Shown piece after piece: positions 1-11,627 of a stretch of DNA of 64,000 bases (position 1 is its first letter; every line of letters begins with the position of its first letter). Under the pieces are notes generated by a model. The model searched no databases, was not told where the DNA came from, and was given only the letters and a program-made list of their open reading frames with translations. Source of the DNA: Cephalotus follicularis (lineage: Eukaryota > Streptophyta > Magnoliopsida > Oxalidales > Cephalotaceae); contig BDDD01001603.1 in the NCBI GenBank assembly GCA_001972305.1, positions 62,001 to 126,000 on the forward strand. The letters are read 5' to 3'. The position numbers were made by a program, and so were the translations under genes.

Positions 1-2362
1 TCAGTGACAGGAAGTGGAGGAACCTTAAGCCCCAAGGTAGGATCCATGAGATCTGGAGAGGTTGGAATGATAGAGGAATCCAAGGTAGGATCCGAGGGCA
101 AGATAACCAAGTCTGGCGACCCGATCCTTGTTAACTCTTCTCCCATAGTAGATGAAACCCTCTCTTCCAAAGCAAGCCTGAACTTTTCTTCCCTCTCAAC
201 GACCCCCTCAGGGTAGAAATCGAAGGCGTTGGTCGGCGAGCTGTATACCACACCACCCAGAGGAACGTTTGGATGAAGGGAAGAAACCCAATTTCTCTAA
301 GCATAGAAACCCCGACGGAAGTACTCAGCCGCATCCTCAAACACTGCATCCTCAAAGTCTTTCGAAGCTTTGAACTCCTCCACAGAGGACTTCATCAGTG
401 CTTGGAATTCGTCAAAGGACTTAAACTCTGCCACGACATTTTTTCGTTCCCTCCTCATCCATTCCTCATATCTTCTCTGCTGGCGCCCAAGTCTTGCTTC
501 CAGTTCAAGTTACCTCTCTTAGACACAGCCGAGCTCCCCGTCCAATTCCTCCCTGTCGGCCCTCTCCTCCTCCAAGTCTTTGACCGCTTGCTTCTTCTCC
601 TATACCAAAGAGTCCTGAACCTTAAGGACTTCATTCAACTGGGCTTGGGCAAAACGTGCAGTCTCCTCCAGCACTGCCATGTTCGCCCTCAGCTCCTTAT
701 CCCTTGCCACAATGGTAGAGAAGGTCTACACCAACATTTGAGTGTTGTTCAGAGCCTGTTAGAGAAGCATACCCGTCAGGGGACAAAATAAAGAGAAAAG
801 GTTAAAGGAAAAAAGTGGTAGTAAAGGAAGAGATTACTTGTCCTCAAGTTTCTCCGAAGAGAGTGGGTCACCAACTCCTCGTTGGACCATCCTGCCCTCG
901 CCATCATCTCCAGACGAAAGAAGGCCAATTGACTGACCGCTTGAGGGATCCCAGGAACATTCAAATGTATTTTTGAGTTGTCCAAGGCCTCTAGGTTATT
1001 GAGCATATCCTCAACCTCCTATGGAGGGGGAAGCATGATTGGATCTTGAGAACTCGCACTGAGAGCAGCGACGTCCTCGACATCTCTCCCCTTCCCGGCG
1101 TTCGCAGCACCTTTCCCCTTTCTGCTTCTCTTGACCAGAGGAACGGAAACATCGTCAGGAGACATCTCATCCAAGGTCCTTTTGCTTGCCTCACCCATCT
1201 TTTCAGTGGCAGCTAGAACCTTTACAGATGGAGGAGCCTTGGCTTTGGGCCTTAACCCCTCGGTCTCAGAAGCTTTTCCTTTCTGCTTTGATCCTCCCGC
1301 GGCAGACGCTTTCTTTTTGTCAGTAGCCTTCAAAATAGCAGAGAAGTCACGCTGAGAAGCCATTGCTGAAGGAAGACACAAAAATCAAAGTCAGAGATTC
1401 AAAATATAAAAGGGTGAAAACAATTCTAAAGTTAGCAGTGGAGGAGACAAAGGCTTTATATAGCTTTCCCCCGACACTCGGGGCATGGAACTATCTTGAG
1501 CTCCCTCTCCCTCTGAGATGTCCTTCTCGGCTCCATCCGAGTGCGATTCTTGGCCAGGGACCACGCTTAGCCCGACCTGGACCAGATGATCCTCACTCAC
1601 AGTGGAATTCACCTCCTCAGGCTCCAAGGCCAGGAGTTTGTTGAGGTCCACTTTCTCTATCGATGTCAATCGAGACCACTTGTTCAGAGGTGGTGTGTCC
1701 TTAGAATCACACCAGGGGGAGGGAGTGAACCCTTCGAAGTTCTTTATTAGGAAATACCCCCTACTCCAATTCATAATAGATTTGGTAGGGTTGAATAGAA
1801 GCTTCTTTACACCAGAACGGGACTTGAAAAAATACTCGTGCTCTCCTGGCGAGGCCGAGAGGACATGGAACTCTTTAAAAAGACCTACTGTCGTGTTCAC
1901 CTCTTACTCGATATATTTGACAAGGAAGCCTATTATGAAGCTCCAAGACTGAGGTTGGAGAAGTGAAGGATGGAGACAAAAATTCTCCAGGACTGAGATG
2001 GCAAAAGAGGGTACTGGAACCCTCAAGCCATGAGAGAGCGCATCTTCAAAGACAACGAAGAGACCAGCTCTCCTTATTGTGACTATCCGAGGGTCCGGGG
2101 GAACATTGTACGTTAGCCCACTGGGAAAGTTGTACTTCTTAGAGATTTCCATCACATCTCCACGAGAGAGGGTGCTAACCTCGAAGTAACTTTCAGAAGC
2201 TTGGGGGTTAGCTTCGGTGGTAGGGGCAACAGGGTCACCCACCGCAGCCCCCATGCTGCCTTCAGAGTTGAAGGGTTTTTTGGTGATGGAAACCACCATG
2301 GCCAAGGGTTTGACCTCTAAGGGAGAAGAAGAAGATCCACTAGTTTGTTCATTCCTAGCCAT
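1..2362 (-). pseudogene. Antisense accessory gene of element C (Transposase_28-like, putative gypsy-type)
   Basis: This gene runs opposite to the element's own transcription. The N-terminal part starts MARNEQTSGSSSSPLEVKPL and contains segments such as LSHGLRVPVPSF and LHPSLLQPQSWSFIIGFLV, close to the copy in A. They match my memory of the plant 'putative gypsy type transposon' domain (Pfam Transposase_28). A Lys/Ala/Ser-rich middle part follows, then a predicted coiled-coil stretch, then a C-terminal block around a HPxVPL motif. A short intron-like segment lies at 756-837 with GT and AG borders on the minus strand, and another acceptor-like AG lies near 1366. The function is unknown. The copy is broken. 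Confidence 0.65.
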
Positions 2363-2880
2363 TTATCTTAGACAGAGAGAAAGAAGAGGCTAAAGAAACC
2401 CTGGACCAACTTAGAAAAGTAAGAAGACGACGGGTACTTACCAAGAATCTTGACGAAAGAATGGCGAGACAAGGAAGATTTGAAAGCACTGGAATTCTGG
2501 GCAGCTCTCAGCAAGAAGATGAAGTTTAGAAATTGAAAAAGTGAAGAGTTTTTCCTTACGAGAAAGATATCTTTTAAAGGCCTAGAGGTCGGATCCTAGC
2601 CCTCCAAACTACGCAAATCTAATGGCTGAGGAACGAATCATCAAATCAGACACAGGAAACGAAGAGACAGAGGCGGGAAATGCGCAGAACACGACAGGTG
2701 TAAATCGTGTCCTATACGCCTCTTAATGGTTTGGGATTTGGGTCCAATAAACAAGCCCAGCAATCGAAGATGGTTTGAGCGAGCCCAATTGTGATAGTAG
2801 ACTGAGCCTATGAAGGTTATGCAATGGAGGTATGCTCGAGTGATAAATCTTAGCTCTGCTCCTCCTCCTTTGCCACGGCC
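2363..2880 (-). promoter_or_regulatory. Leader/promoter region of the antisense gene in element C
   Basis: This non-coding stretch lies between the antisense gene start and the polypurine tract. Read on the minus strand it contains a TTTAAAAG-type A/T box near 2570-2577, about 210 bases upstream of the antisense ATG. That is the same relative place as the clear TATAAAAG box in element A. I see no other feature here. Confidence 0.35.
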
Positions 2881-2905
2881 AGAGAAGAAGGACCAGGGGG
2901 GCATA
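2881..2905 (+). promoter_or_regulatory. Polypurine tract of element C
   Basis: A purine-rich run (core GGACCAGGGGGGCA) directly abuts the 3' LTR, as expected for the plus-strand DNA primer of an LTR retrotransposon. Element A has the matching sequence GGACCAAGGGAGGCA at its own 3' LTR border. Confidence 0.75.
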
Positions 2906-3736
2906 TGATGTGGGGAAAAATTTATATATACATAGAACGACACGTGTGCTTCGCAGATGTAGCCAAGTGTCTTGGGGCATTAAAGCTTACATGTGTGTGG
3001 GCCAGAAGAAGCTTATTAACTCCAGCTAGAGAAGCAAGTGAAGACATCCTGCTCGACATCAGTGCTGAGGAACTCCTCCTTGGTTGCCTCGTAGAGGACG
3101 TCCTTATCAGCACCAGTGCCAAGGACCTCCTCCTCGATTGCATCACAGAAGCCCTCTTCCTCGGCAGTATTGTAGAGGACCTAATGCTTCAGGCACCAGC
3201 CCTTGAAGAAGCTCTTGATGTAGAAAACCATGAAGCAGATAAGAGACCAGAGGACCTTTCCGTCCTCATCCTCCACAGGGTGAGGCTATAAAATTAGCCT
3301 TCATTCTAGGGATTTACCTCTTCAAACATGGAAAGATAAGATATGATAAACATCCTATAAGGAATATACCATCAAATCCAGTGGAGATCAAGGGAAATGT
3401 TCGAGATCCTCGACATTTCCTTAGGGGATACATATCACCTCCGATTCACACACTCAGGCAGTTACAAACCAACACTATAAATACCAGTTTCACGGTCAAA
3501 ACAAAGGTCAGCCATTTTTCTCTCAAAAGAACCTAAAACTCTCTGTGCATTGCCTAACTTGAGTATCAGAGTGTCCCTAGGAGAAAAACCTCCTGGACCT
3601 TCAACGTGTTTGTTTCACTTGCGAAGGGATTATCAGTCACCAAAGCTTCTTCTCGGACATAGATTCCAGTGTTTCCATTAACAAATTGAAGTCCTCCACG
3701 TAGGATACTGTTGAATAAAGGTTTTCTGCATCAACA
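2906..3736 (+). repeat. 3' LTR of element C (831 bp)
   Basis: The sequence begins TGATGTGGGGAAAAATT and ends GCATCAACA. It is related to A's LTR read on the minus strand (TGATATGGGAAAAATT ... GTATCAACA) and to B's. A TATAAATA box at 3476-3483 in the second half is the likely U3 promoter. The stretch 3030-3190 holds repeated GAGGA/TCCTC and CTCGGC-like words. The left-end mate lies outside the window. Confidence 0.8.
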
Positions 3737-3751
3737 TATATATAATAATAA

Positions 3752-3965
3752 TATACTGGATATATATATATATATATATATTAATAAGCGTGCAATGCTC
3801 ATATTGTAAAATGAGCGGTCTGTGCAACACTCCTATTTTAATAGGAAAAAAAGTTTGCCTCTGTGTAAAATGACAAACTTTTAAGTAAAAAAAAAAGAAG
3901 GTTGAAAAGCAAATCTAATATAGCCACCCTTCTCATCACTCATCTTTCTCTCTCTCTCTCTCTCT
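3752..3965 (+). repeat. Left terminal inverted repeat of element X
   Basis: It begins in a (TA)n tract, continues through GCAATGCTCATATTGTAAAA and GGTCTGTGCAACACTCC, and ends in a (CT)n tract. It aligns with the reverse complement of 16206-16391, at roughly 75-80% identity by eye. Confidence 0.65.
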
Positions 3966-4384
3966 GTGGCTGTGGACGCATCCTTGTAGAGGACATCGTG
4001 GATTCAGCCAAAAGTTATCTTAACTGTGTATTGTGAGAAGGTTTTAAGGTAATAGGTGTTGAATCAATGTTGCTCTTAAATGGGAAGGAAATATATGTTT
4101 TTAAAAAAAATAAAGATGCAAGCAGCGAAAACCCATGAATTCATGCATCTATGGTTATGTTGGATGCCTTGTGATGATTTGTTTCTCGTTGCCTTTGTCT
4201 TTTCTTTATCGTAGTTGCTCGTTCAGGAAGCAATTATTGTTTTAATTTATATCACTACATGTGAACACATATGTAGGCCTGAAAGTATTTTTTAAATTAG
4301 TGAGTTTCATGGTTTAACTTAATAGCAGTGGAGGCACTGGTTTTACATTTTCTTTTTCAATGTTTTCAAAAACTAAATGAAATG
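3966..4384. other. Interior of element X, left part (no gene seen)
   Basis: About 420 bases of AT-rich DNA follow the CT tract. No long open frame is present. The CT microsatellite followed by a mixed-composition stretch with a GT-like step near 4049 looks loosely like a 5' leader with a splice donor, which could mean captured host sequence. This is weak. The last five bases (4380-4384, AAATG) are the target copy of element A. Confidence 0.35.
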
Positions 4385-5257
4385 TGTTGATACAAAAATT
4401 CTTCCCTCAACAGTACCCCACGTCTAAGGGCTTGATTTGTTTAGGGAAACTCGGTATAAGTGCTCCGAGATGAAAGTAGAAGATTGCTATGAGTGTTTTC
4501 CCTGCACAGAAGAGCAAACAAGTTGAAGGTCCAGGAGGTTGTTCTCCCGGGGACACTCCGACGCTCAAGTTAGGCCTTTGCACAGAGAAAACAAGGTTTT
4601 TGAGAGTAAAAATGGCTGACCTGAGATATGTGTTTGATTCTTGTATTTATAGGGCTGGTTTGTAACTTTCTGAGTGTGAAATGCGGAAGTGATAGCTGTC
4701 CCCTATGGAAATGCCGAGGATATCAGGATTTCCCTTATCTCCACCTGATTTGTCGCTACTTTCGTTGCTGGTAGTTGACTGTACCTTATCTTCCATATTT
4801 GGAAGAGGTGATTCCCTGAAAAGTAGCCTGGTTTAGTGGACTTGTCCCACCGAGGGCGAGGAAGGGTAAAGTCTCTTGGAACTCATCCGCTTCATGGTCT
4901 TCAAGTTCTATGGCTTCTCCCAAGGCTGGCACCTAATACAGCAGGTCCTCTGCCAAGCTGCCGAGGTAGGTATCTGATATAGTGCAGTTGAGGGGAAAAA
5001 CCTTTGGCTTGGTTCTCGACACCAAAGTTGGAAAAGAGGTCCTTGGCACTTTTGCCGAGGAGGGTGGATCCTATAACACCACTAGTGGGGAGTTGCTCGG
5101 CACTGAAGCCGAGGATGATGTCTGTTTACTTCTCCTTACAGGGCTTGATAAGCCTCCTCTGACCGATATCCACGTAGATTTCAAGATCCTTAGACACTTG
5201 GCTATGTTTGTGGATGACACGTGTCATTCTTGGTATAATTTAATTTTTCCCATATCA
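4385..5257 (-). repeat. 3' LTR of element A (873 bp)
   Basis: On the minus strand it starts TGATATGGGAAAAATT and ends GTATCAACA. It pairs with 15152-16025. A TATAAATA box lies at 4644-4651 (minus strand). CCGAGG/CCTCGG words recur through it. Confidence 0.92.
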
Positions 5258-5285
5258 TATGCCTCCCTTGGTCCTTCTTCTCTGA
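5258..5285 (-). promoter_or_regulatory. Polypurine tract of element A
   Basis: Read on the minus strand, a purine-rich run with core AAGGACCAAGGGAGGCA abuts the 3' LTR. It matches the tract of element C. Confidence 0.75.
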
Positions 5286-5874
5286 CCGTGGTCAGAGGAG
5301 GAGGAACAGAGTTGAGAGTATTGACCCAGGCCAAAGTCCTGGGAACTTTACAATGGCTTTTCCATATGTGAAAGAACTGAGGCCCAATAGTGTGGCTTTT
5401 AGGGATCCTCTGGCGCAGAAACAATCTCATCTTGGCAGAGGATTAGAGCTGGCCTATGCCTGGGTCCTTCTCTGCCCACGGGCTTCGTGCCACGAGCCCA
5501 AATCACTTGCATTTAAGTAGCGTATTGAACACAACTTACACGTGGCATAAACAGAGCATTTCCCGCCTTTGTCCCTTCGTCTCCCGCGTCTGATTTGATG
5601 GTTCACTCCTCGACCATTGGATCTATGCGAGGTGGAGGGCCAGGATCCAAGCTATGGCCTATAAAAGGATCCCTACTTCACTAAGACAACCTTTTACGCC
5701 TTCAAACTCTCTTATTTGCATTGTCGTTGTGAGCTCCTGAGATTTACAGTGCCCTCAACCTTCATCTCCCTGCCATTCTCTCATCAAGGTCTTTGGTAAG
5801 TTGCCAGTCTTTTTGTAGCTCTAAGTCAAATCTGAGTCTTCCCTAGCTTCTTCTCTTTTTTTTGGTCCAAATAG
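5286..5874 (+). promoter_or_regulatory. Upstream region of A's antisense gene with TATA-like box
   Basis: A non-coding leader of about 590 bases. A strong TATA-type word, TATAAAAGG, lies at 5660-5668, about 210 bases before the ATG at 5875. This spacing suits a dedicated plant promoter for the antisense gene with a 5' UTR of about 180 bases. The region is conserved in position in element C. Confidence 0.45.
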
Positions 5875-8307
5875 ATGGCCAGAACTAAACAGGCTGCTAG
5901 GCCTTCTCCTCCCTTAGAGGTTGAACCCCTGGCTATGGTGGTTCCCACCGCCGAAAGTCCCCTTTCCTCTGAAGGTAGCCTGGGGGCTGCGGTGGGTGAC
6001 CCTGCTGTTCCCGTCACTGAGGCTAACATCCCTGCCCCTGATCGCTTTGGTGTCAGCACTCTTTCTCACGATGAGGTGCTTGCACTTTCTCGCAAGTACA
6101 ATTTTCCTGCTGAGTTGAGGTTTAGTGTTCCCTCGGATCCTCGGCTGGTCACTGAGAGTAGGGAGGGCCTCTTCACTGTCTTTGAAGGCGCGCTCTCCCA
6201 TGGTTTGAGGGTCCCGGTGCCCTCTTTCGCTCTCTTGGTCTTGGAGACATTTCGTCTCCATCCTTCTCTTCTCCAACCTCAATCTTGGAGCTTCATCATA
6301 GGCTTCTTAGTTAGGTGTCTAGAGTCCGAGGTGACCGCGACAGTAGGTCTATTCAAATAATTCCATGTCATCTCGTCCTCGCCAGGGAAGAGTGGCTAAT
6401 TCTTCAAGTCCTGCCCTGGTGTGAAAAAAATTCTTTTGAACCCTACTAAATCCATCAAGAACTAGAGGAGGAGATACTTCCTCATAAAAAACTTCGAGGG
6501 GTTCACCACCCCTGCCTGGTGTGACTCTATGGAAACTACACGCCTCAACAGGAGATCCCCTCTAACATCGGCAGAGAACGTGGACTTTGGTAAACTTATG
6601 CGCTTGGAGTCCGAGGAGGTGAACTCTACTATGGTTTAGGATCGTCTGCTTAGAGTTGGGCTGAGTGTCGTTCCCATCTGAGGATCATACTCGGCAGATG
6701 TCGAGGACACCTCAGGGGGTGGGGGATCCCCAGGCAAATCCATGCCCCAAGAGATGGGAGAAAACTGTATAAAGCTCTCGTCTCCTCCAGTTTCTTGACT
6801 TTGTATATCTTCTGTCGTCTTACTGTTTATTGTCATGTTGTTGACTTTCTGACCTCCTTTTCGTGTAGCAATGGCTTCTTGGTGACGATTTGATGCTCTC
6901 TTTGGTGCTACCAAGATCACCAAGCCTTCCTCTGCTGAAGCCGACAAGCAAAAGTCTGCCGCAGAAGCAGCCAAGCAAAAAGAGAAAGATGCTGCCGAGG
7001 GGGCTAGGCAGAGGGCAAAGGCCACCGCCGAGGGGGCCAAGCAAATGAAAAAGGTTGCAGCGGCAGCGAAGGAGAAGGGAGCCAAGCATCCTGCTGGAGG
7101 ACGTTCCTCTGGTGGTCCTCCTCGTCCCCCAAGCAAGAAGGGGAAGTATGTGTCCGAAGTCGAGGTGGAGACTGCTCTCGGCAGGACTTCTAACAACCCC
7201 ATCATCCTGCCTCCTCCTCGGGACGTGGAGAAGATGATTGAAGAGCTGTAGGGGGTTGGGAATGGGTCCTCCAGCCTGGACACGCAAGGGGTGCCATTCG
7301 CTCTCAGTTCCCTGTGCCTCTTCCCTGACGAGCTGAAGGAGAGGAAGGACTGGACCAATAAGGACCTTATCCATAACTCCCTGCGGAGCCATTTCGAGGT
7401 AAAGGGAGATCCTCTTCTTGTGCGCTTACATTCTTATGTGCTTTCTGTTCTCATTCATATGTCTTCTTTACAGGCTCTAAATGATCATCACCTCTTGGTC
7501 GAGAACTTCTCGATCATCTTGGAGAGGTATGACAAGGCAAGGGAGGAGCTGATGATAGAGATGGAAACTTCTCGCATGGCCAAGGCTCAGCTTGAGGAAG
7601 TCCTTAAGGCCTAAGATTCGGCTGTGGAGGAGAGGAAGAAAGCTGTCCTGGAGAGGGACCAAATGATAAAGGACCTCTCCAAGGTCGACGACCAGTACTA
7701 GGCTCTGCAGAAGAAACATGAAGACTCTATCCGGAAGCAGGAGGAAAGGAAGGCTAAGGCAGTGGAGGACGCCCTTACGAAATTTAAGTCCTTGGACGAA
7801 TTCAAGACCTTGATGGAGGCTTCCGTGGAAGATTACAAGACTTCAGATGCATTTGCTGATGAAGTCTTCAAGGAATCCGCTGAGTACTACTGTCGGGGGT
7901 TCTACACTTGTAGGAACTGGGTTAAAGCTCTGCATCCCGAGGTTCCCTTGGACGAGGTCGCCTACTGCTCGGCTGCCAAGGCTTTTGACTACTATCCTGA
8001 TGGAGATGAAGCCGAGGAGGTGAGGGCCGAGGAAGCCTTGGAAGGAAGAGCTGGTCCAGGGGCCACGGAAGAGGAAGGGGAAATCCTGCCTCCTCCTGAA
8101 GCCGTTGTCAGCCAAGGAAACGAGGCTGGAAGAGATGGGTCAGATGCAGTAGTCGTTCCACTGCCTGACCCTGCGTTGGCCTTGGCTTCGCTGGATCTCT
8201 CCTCGGATCTCGTCGCCCCCCAACCTCCTCAGTCTGGGCCTTTTGTTCCTCCTCCTCTAGAGGATGAAACCTCTCTTAATGCTCCTCCCGTAGCTTCGTT
8301 TTTGTAG
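5875..8307 (+). pseudogene. Antisense accessory gene of element A (Transposase_28-like)
   Basis: This gene lies opposite to A's gag-pol. The N-terminal part (from MARTKQAARPSPPLEVEPL) carries LSHGLRVPVPSF and LHPSLLQPQSWSFIIGFLV, shared with element C. The middle is a Lys/Ala-rich, low-complexity region (about 6930-7110). A coiled-coil-like Glu/Lys/Leu stretch follows (about 7480-7780). The C-terminal part has CRNWVKALHPEVPLDEV, shared with B and C, and ends in an acidic and Pro-rich tail. An intron-like segment with GT-AG borders lies at 7399-7473, and another acceptor with a pyrimidine tract ends at 6868. The likely family is the plant 'putative gypsy type' protein of unknown function. It is broken, and no DNA-joining enzyme motif is visible. 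Confidence 0.65.
7399..7473 (+). other. Conserved intron-like segment in A's antisense gene
   Basis: The segment starts GTAAAG, is T-rich and ends TTCTTTACAG just before GCTCTAAATGATCA. The corresponding segments in C (756-837, minus) and B (46204-46275, minus) also have GT and AG borders and the same downstream GCTCTRAA word. Lengths are 75, 82 and 72 bases. I have no transcript evidence. Confidence 0.55.
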
Positions 8308-9452
8308 GCTAGCTATTTTCTTCTTTTTGACTTGTAATATTTTTCCTTGTAGTGAACCTGTAATCTTTACAATCTATAAATAAATAGACTTTTTTTGCAC
8401 TCTTGGATCTCCGTCTATTATTTTTCATTTTTTGGATTGTGAGGCTGATGTGTTTGTACTTGGCATGTATGTTCACAACTCCCTTAGGAATTTTGCCTTC
8501 ACTTGGACCTCTGATTTCTTGTAGAAGTAGACACTACTCCAAAAGTACTCGAGTAACTTATCCAAGGTATTAATAAAAGACCTTTGCGTTCTCGGATCGT
8601 ATCTTTGGTTGGTCTCTTGCATTGTGTTTGAGCTTTGCGTATACATACATGTGTTGATAGTTCCCTTAGGAATTTTAGCTTAGCCCAAATCATTAACTCT
8701 TCATAGATGAGATCACTTAAGCTTGGCAGTCCTCGTAGGACACTTTACTTCAAAAGTGCTTAAGTATTTGTAGCTTAGTCCTCAAGAATTTTTTTGTACT
8801 CATAGACTAGGTTCTTAGTCTGCTCTGGCAAGTTCCTATGGGTTTGCCGAGGAGACTGTCATCTAACCTATTAGGTTTTAGGACAGGTCGGTTGAGCTTG
8901 TAGTCCACATAGGGACACTTGTATTAAAGTGCTTAGTCCGACGAGCTTGATCGTTGCGAGTTCCCATGGATTCGCCTTTCAAGTCACGACTTTAGGTCTG
9001 GTTGGACAAGTTCCCATGGTATTGCCAATCAGAGTTTGCTCCCTGGGGAGTCTTAGTGCTTCCTTGGAAGCCTTTGGATGATCCTCGGAGGGAGTCCACA
9101 TTTATGGTTTTAGGTGCTCCCTGGAAGGAAGCTTTTGGGTGCTCCTTGGATGGAGGCTTTTGGGCATGCATCCTCGAGTGTTTTCTCGGATATCTGTTAC
9201 CTCAGTCTGTTTGAGACCTTGGCTTGCGTTGGTTTTCTCTTGGGAGTAAGACTTAGTAAGCTTTGGATCTCTGGATGTCCCCTTGGGGCGTGGTCCAAGA
9301 TGCTTAGAGCAAAGATTAAGGGAGTTAATCGGTGGCTGTTCAGAGGTTTGAGGACATGAACATTGGACCTCCTGTCCCTTGCAATCCTGGAACTATGATA
9401 TCGAACATAAATTTTGAAAAATTCAACTTCATTCAGTACATACATCTTACAA
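8308..9452. repeat. Spacer with degenerate short repeats between the antisense gene and integrase of A
   Basis: No gene is seen. On the plus strand an AATAAA-like word near 8380 follows the antisense gene and may be its poly(A) signal. From about 8460 to 9330 a loose unit recurs, typified by AGTTCCCATGG(A/T) or TTCCCTTAGGAATTTT plus CTTCAAAAGTGCTTAAGT-like words. The same kind of spacer occurs in B. Tandem repeats in the 3' non-coding part are known in Tat-lineage elements such as Retand. Confidence 0.6.
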
Positions 9453-10538
9453 TCATTGGTAATACTTCCTCAGGTGCTCGGCATTCCAAGCTCTGGCAAT
9501 CTCCCTACCCCCCAAACTTTCAAGTTTGAATGTTCCCAGGCGGAGGAACCTCTTGATCTTGTATGATCCTTCCCAGGCAGGGGCAAGTTTTCCTCTGGTA
9601 TCAGTAGGGTCTACAACAGCTGAGTTACGAAGGACTAGATCTCCTTGTCTTAGTGGTCTGGAGCTTACCCTTTTGTTATAGTAGCGGCTTACCCTCTGCT
9701 GGTAGGATGCAACTCTGATCGTAGCCTTATCTCTTAGTTCTTCCACTAGGTCGAGGATGCATCTGAGACCTTCTTCATTATTGTCTTCAGTGAAATGTAC
9801 AACTCTTGGTGATTGTACTCCAATCTCTACTGGTATCATAGCCTCTGCCCTGACACATAGACTGTATGGGGACTCACCGGTTGTAGTCCGAGGAGTTGTT
9901 CTGTATGCCCATAGCACGCTTGGTAACTCCTCTGTCCATCTTCCTTTGTTATCTTCTAAGCGCTTCTTCAAGCTCAAGATGATTTCTTTGTTGATCACCT
10001 CGGCTTGACAATTGCTTTGAGGGTAGGCTATTGAGGCAAGCCTATGTTCTATCCTCCATTCTTTGCAAAAGTCACGGAAGGCTTGGCAATCAAACTGCTT
10101 ACCATTGTCTGTGACAATTGTCCTTGGGACTCCGAATATGCAGATGATTGACTTCCATACGAAGCTCACCGTGTTCTTCTCTGTAATTGTGGCCAGAGAT
10201 TCAGCTTCCACCCACTTAGTGAACTAATCTACTGCTACAATGAGGAACTTCCTCTGGCCTGTCGCCATAGGTAATGGTCCAACGAAGTCCATTCCCCATT
10301 GTGCAAAGGGCCATTGGGCTATGATAGACTTTAAAGGTTGAGAAGGTCTTCTACTTACGTTTGCGTTCCTCTGACACTTGTCACACCTCCTCACTAAGTC
10401 TATAGCATCTTGATGCATAGTGGGCCAGTAGTATCCTTGCCTCAATAACTTTTGAGATAATGACCTGCCCCCAGTGTGGTTGCCACAAATTCCTTCGTGG
10501 ACCTCCCTCAGAGCATAATCGGCTTCTAGGGGGGTCAT
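9453..10538 (-). pseudogene. Integrase region of element A
   Basis: The HHCC zinc-binding part is seen as HEGICGNHTG ... CDKCQRNANV. The catalytic core follows with GMDFVGPLP, VTDNGKQFD and a Glu in the QAEVINKEI helix, giving the D, D, E order. The C-terminal part has the GDLVLR and RGKLAPAWEGSY words of gypsy integrases. No chromodomain follows, as expected for Tat. This domain would join element DNA to the host chromosome. It is a fossil copy within broken gag-pol. Confidence 0.85.
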
Positions 10539-10931
10539 ACACCTTAGAGAAGGAAAGGAGAAAGATCTTTTGTAGAGGACCCCATTTCAGAGTTGGAATA
10601 TGTTTGCTCTGTAGACCAGCTTCCTCGCCTCAACGGGGTCCTCGGGCAGGATCCCGTTTCTCAGCCAATTTATAAAGGGAGTTATCCAGTTTGGCTCCTG
10701 AGGTACATCTATGTCCATCGCATCTGCTTCAGAGATGGTAGGCCTGTCCAGGTAGTCTACCAGCATGATTTGACTTTTCTCTAGTTCCTTCGCCGTTGCT
10801 AGTTTTGATAACTAGTCTGCTCAGACGTTTTCTGCTCTGGGCACTTTTAAAATCCTTAAAACCTCGAAAGCTGACTTCAAACCCTGAAAGTGGGACAAGT
10901 ATTTCAGCATTGTGCCTTATCGGGCTTCATA

Positions 10932-11579
10932 TTATCCATTTGCTAGACCAACCACTAGCTGAGAATCACTGGAGGCCTCTATCTTCTGCACCTCCAAGTG
11001 CTTTGCGATTGTCAGCCCAGCTATCAGAGCTTCCCACTCAACTTCGTTGTTTGTAGCTTTAAATTTGAACCTCAGAGCATACTCCAATGTCCAACCATCT
11101 GGGCTTGTCAATACCAACCCCGCTCCACTACCAGTGATGTAGGAAGACCCATCCACTAACAATTTCCATATCCCTTTCTCGCTCTCGGAAGGGTTCGGCT
11201 CCATACACCCCGTAGGTGTATTATCTCCAACAAAGTCGGCCAGTACCTGTGATTTAATTGCTGGTCTGGCTTCGAACTTTACATCACACTCGCCTAGCTC
11301 GACTGACCACATGACTAGTTTGCCCGAGGTGTCAGGCTTTGCGAGAACTTGTTTAAGCGGTTTTTCAGTCAGAACCTTGATTGTATGGGCTTGGAAGTAT
11401 GGCCTCAATTTTCTGGCTGAGATGATCAAAGCATATGAAAATTTCTCTACCTCAGGGTACCTTCCTTCAACATCATTCAACGCCTTGCTCATATAGTACA
11501 CCGGCTTTTGAATTTTTCCCTCTTCTCTGACTAGCACCGCACTCACTGCGCCCGAGGTGGCCGTAAGGTAAAAATACAA
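10932..11579 (-). pseudogene. RNase H regions (gypsy-type plus second archaeal-type) of element A
   Basis: The first part (FYLTATSGAVSAVLVREEG ... YPEVEKFSYALI) is the RNase H attached to gypsy RT. It is followed by a second RNase H-like domain (WKLLVDGSSYITGSGAGLVL ... NNEVEWEALIAGL ... SSDSQLVVG) with the acidic D, E, D pattern. A second archaeal-type RNase H is an established mark of the plant Tat lineage and helps assign A and B. The domain would remove RNA from the RNA-DNA hybrid during replication. Confidence 0.8.
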
Positions 11580-11627
11580 GTCTTCCCCATCCTTAGGTTT
11601 TGAGATCAGAGGTGGGGAAGCCAGGCA

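Larger units (their letters stand above)
1..3736 (+). mobile_element. Element C: 3' end of a Tat-like Ty3/gypsy retrotransposon
   Basis: The window opens inside this element. What remains is the accessory gene on the minus strand, a polypurine tract and a 3' LTR, in the order seen at the 3' end of element A. The gag-pol part must lie to the left of the window on the plus strand. The accessory protein pieces and LTR ends resemble those of A and B, so all three belong to one broad Tat-type group. The LTR ends TG...CA, followed by TATAT in a TA-rich tract that is uninformative for a target duplication. The element is a broken fossil. Confidence 0.8.

Noticed and set aside
5875-8307. Host gene on the plus strand
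   Set aside because: It resembles a multi-exon host gene, but homologous copies sit in the same place in elements B and C, so it is an element-borne accessory gene.
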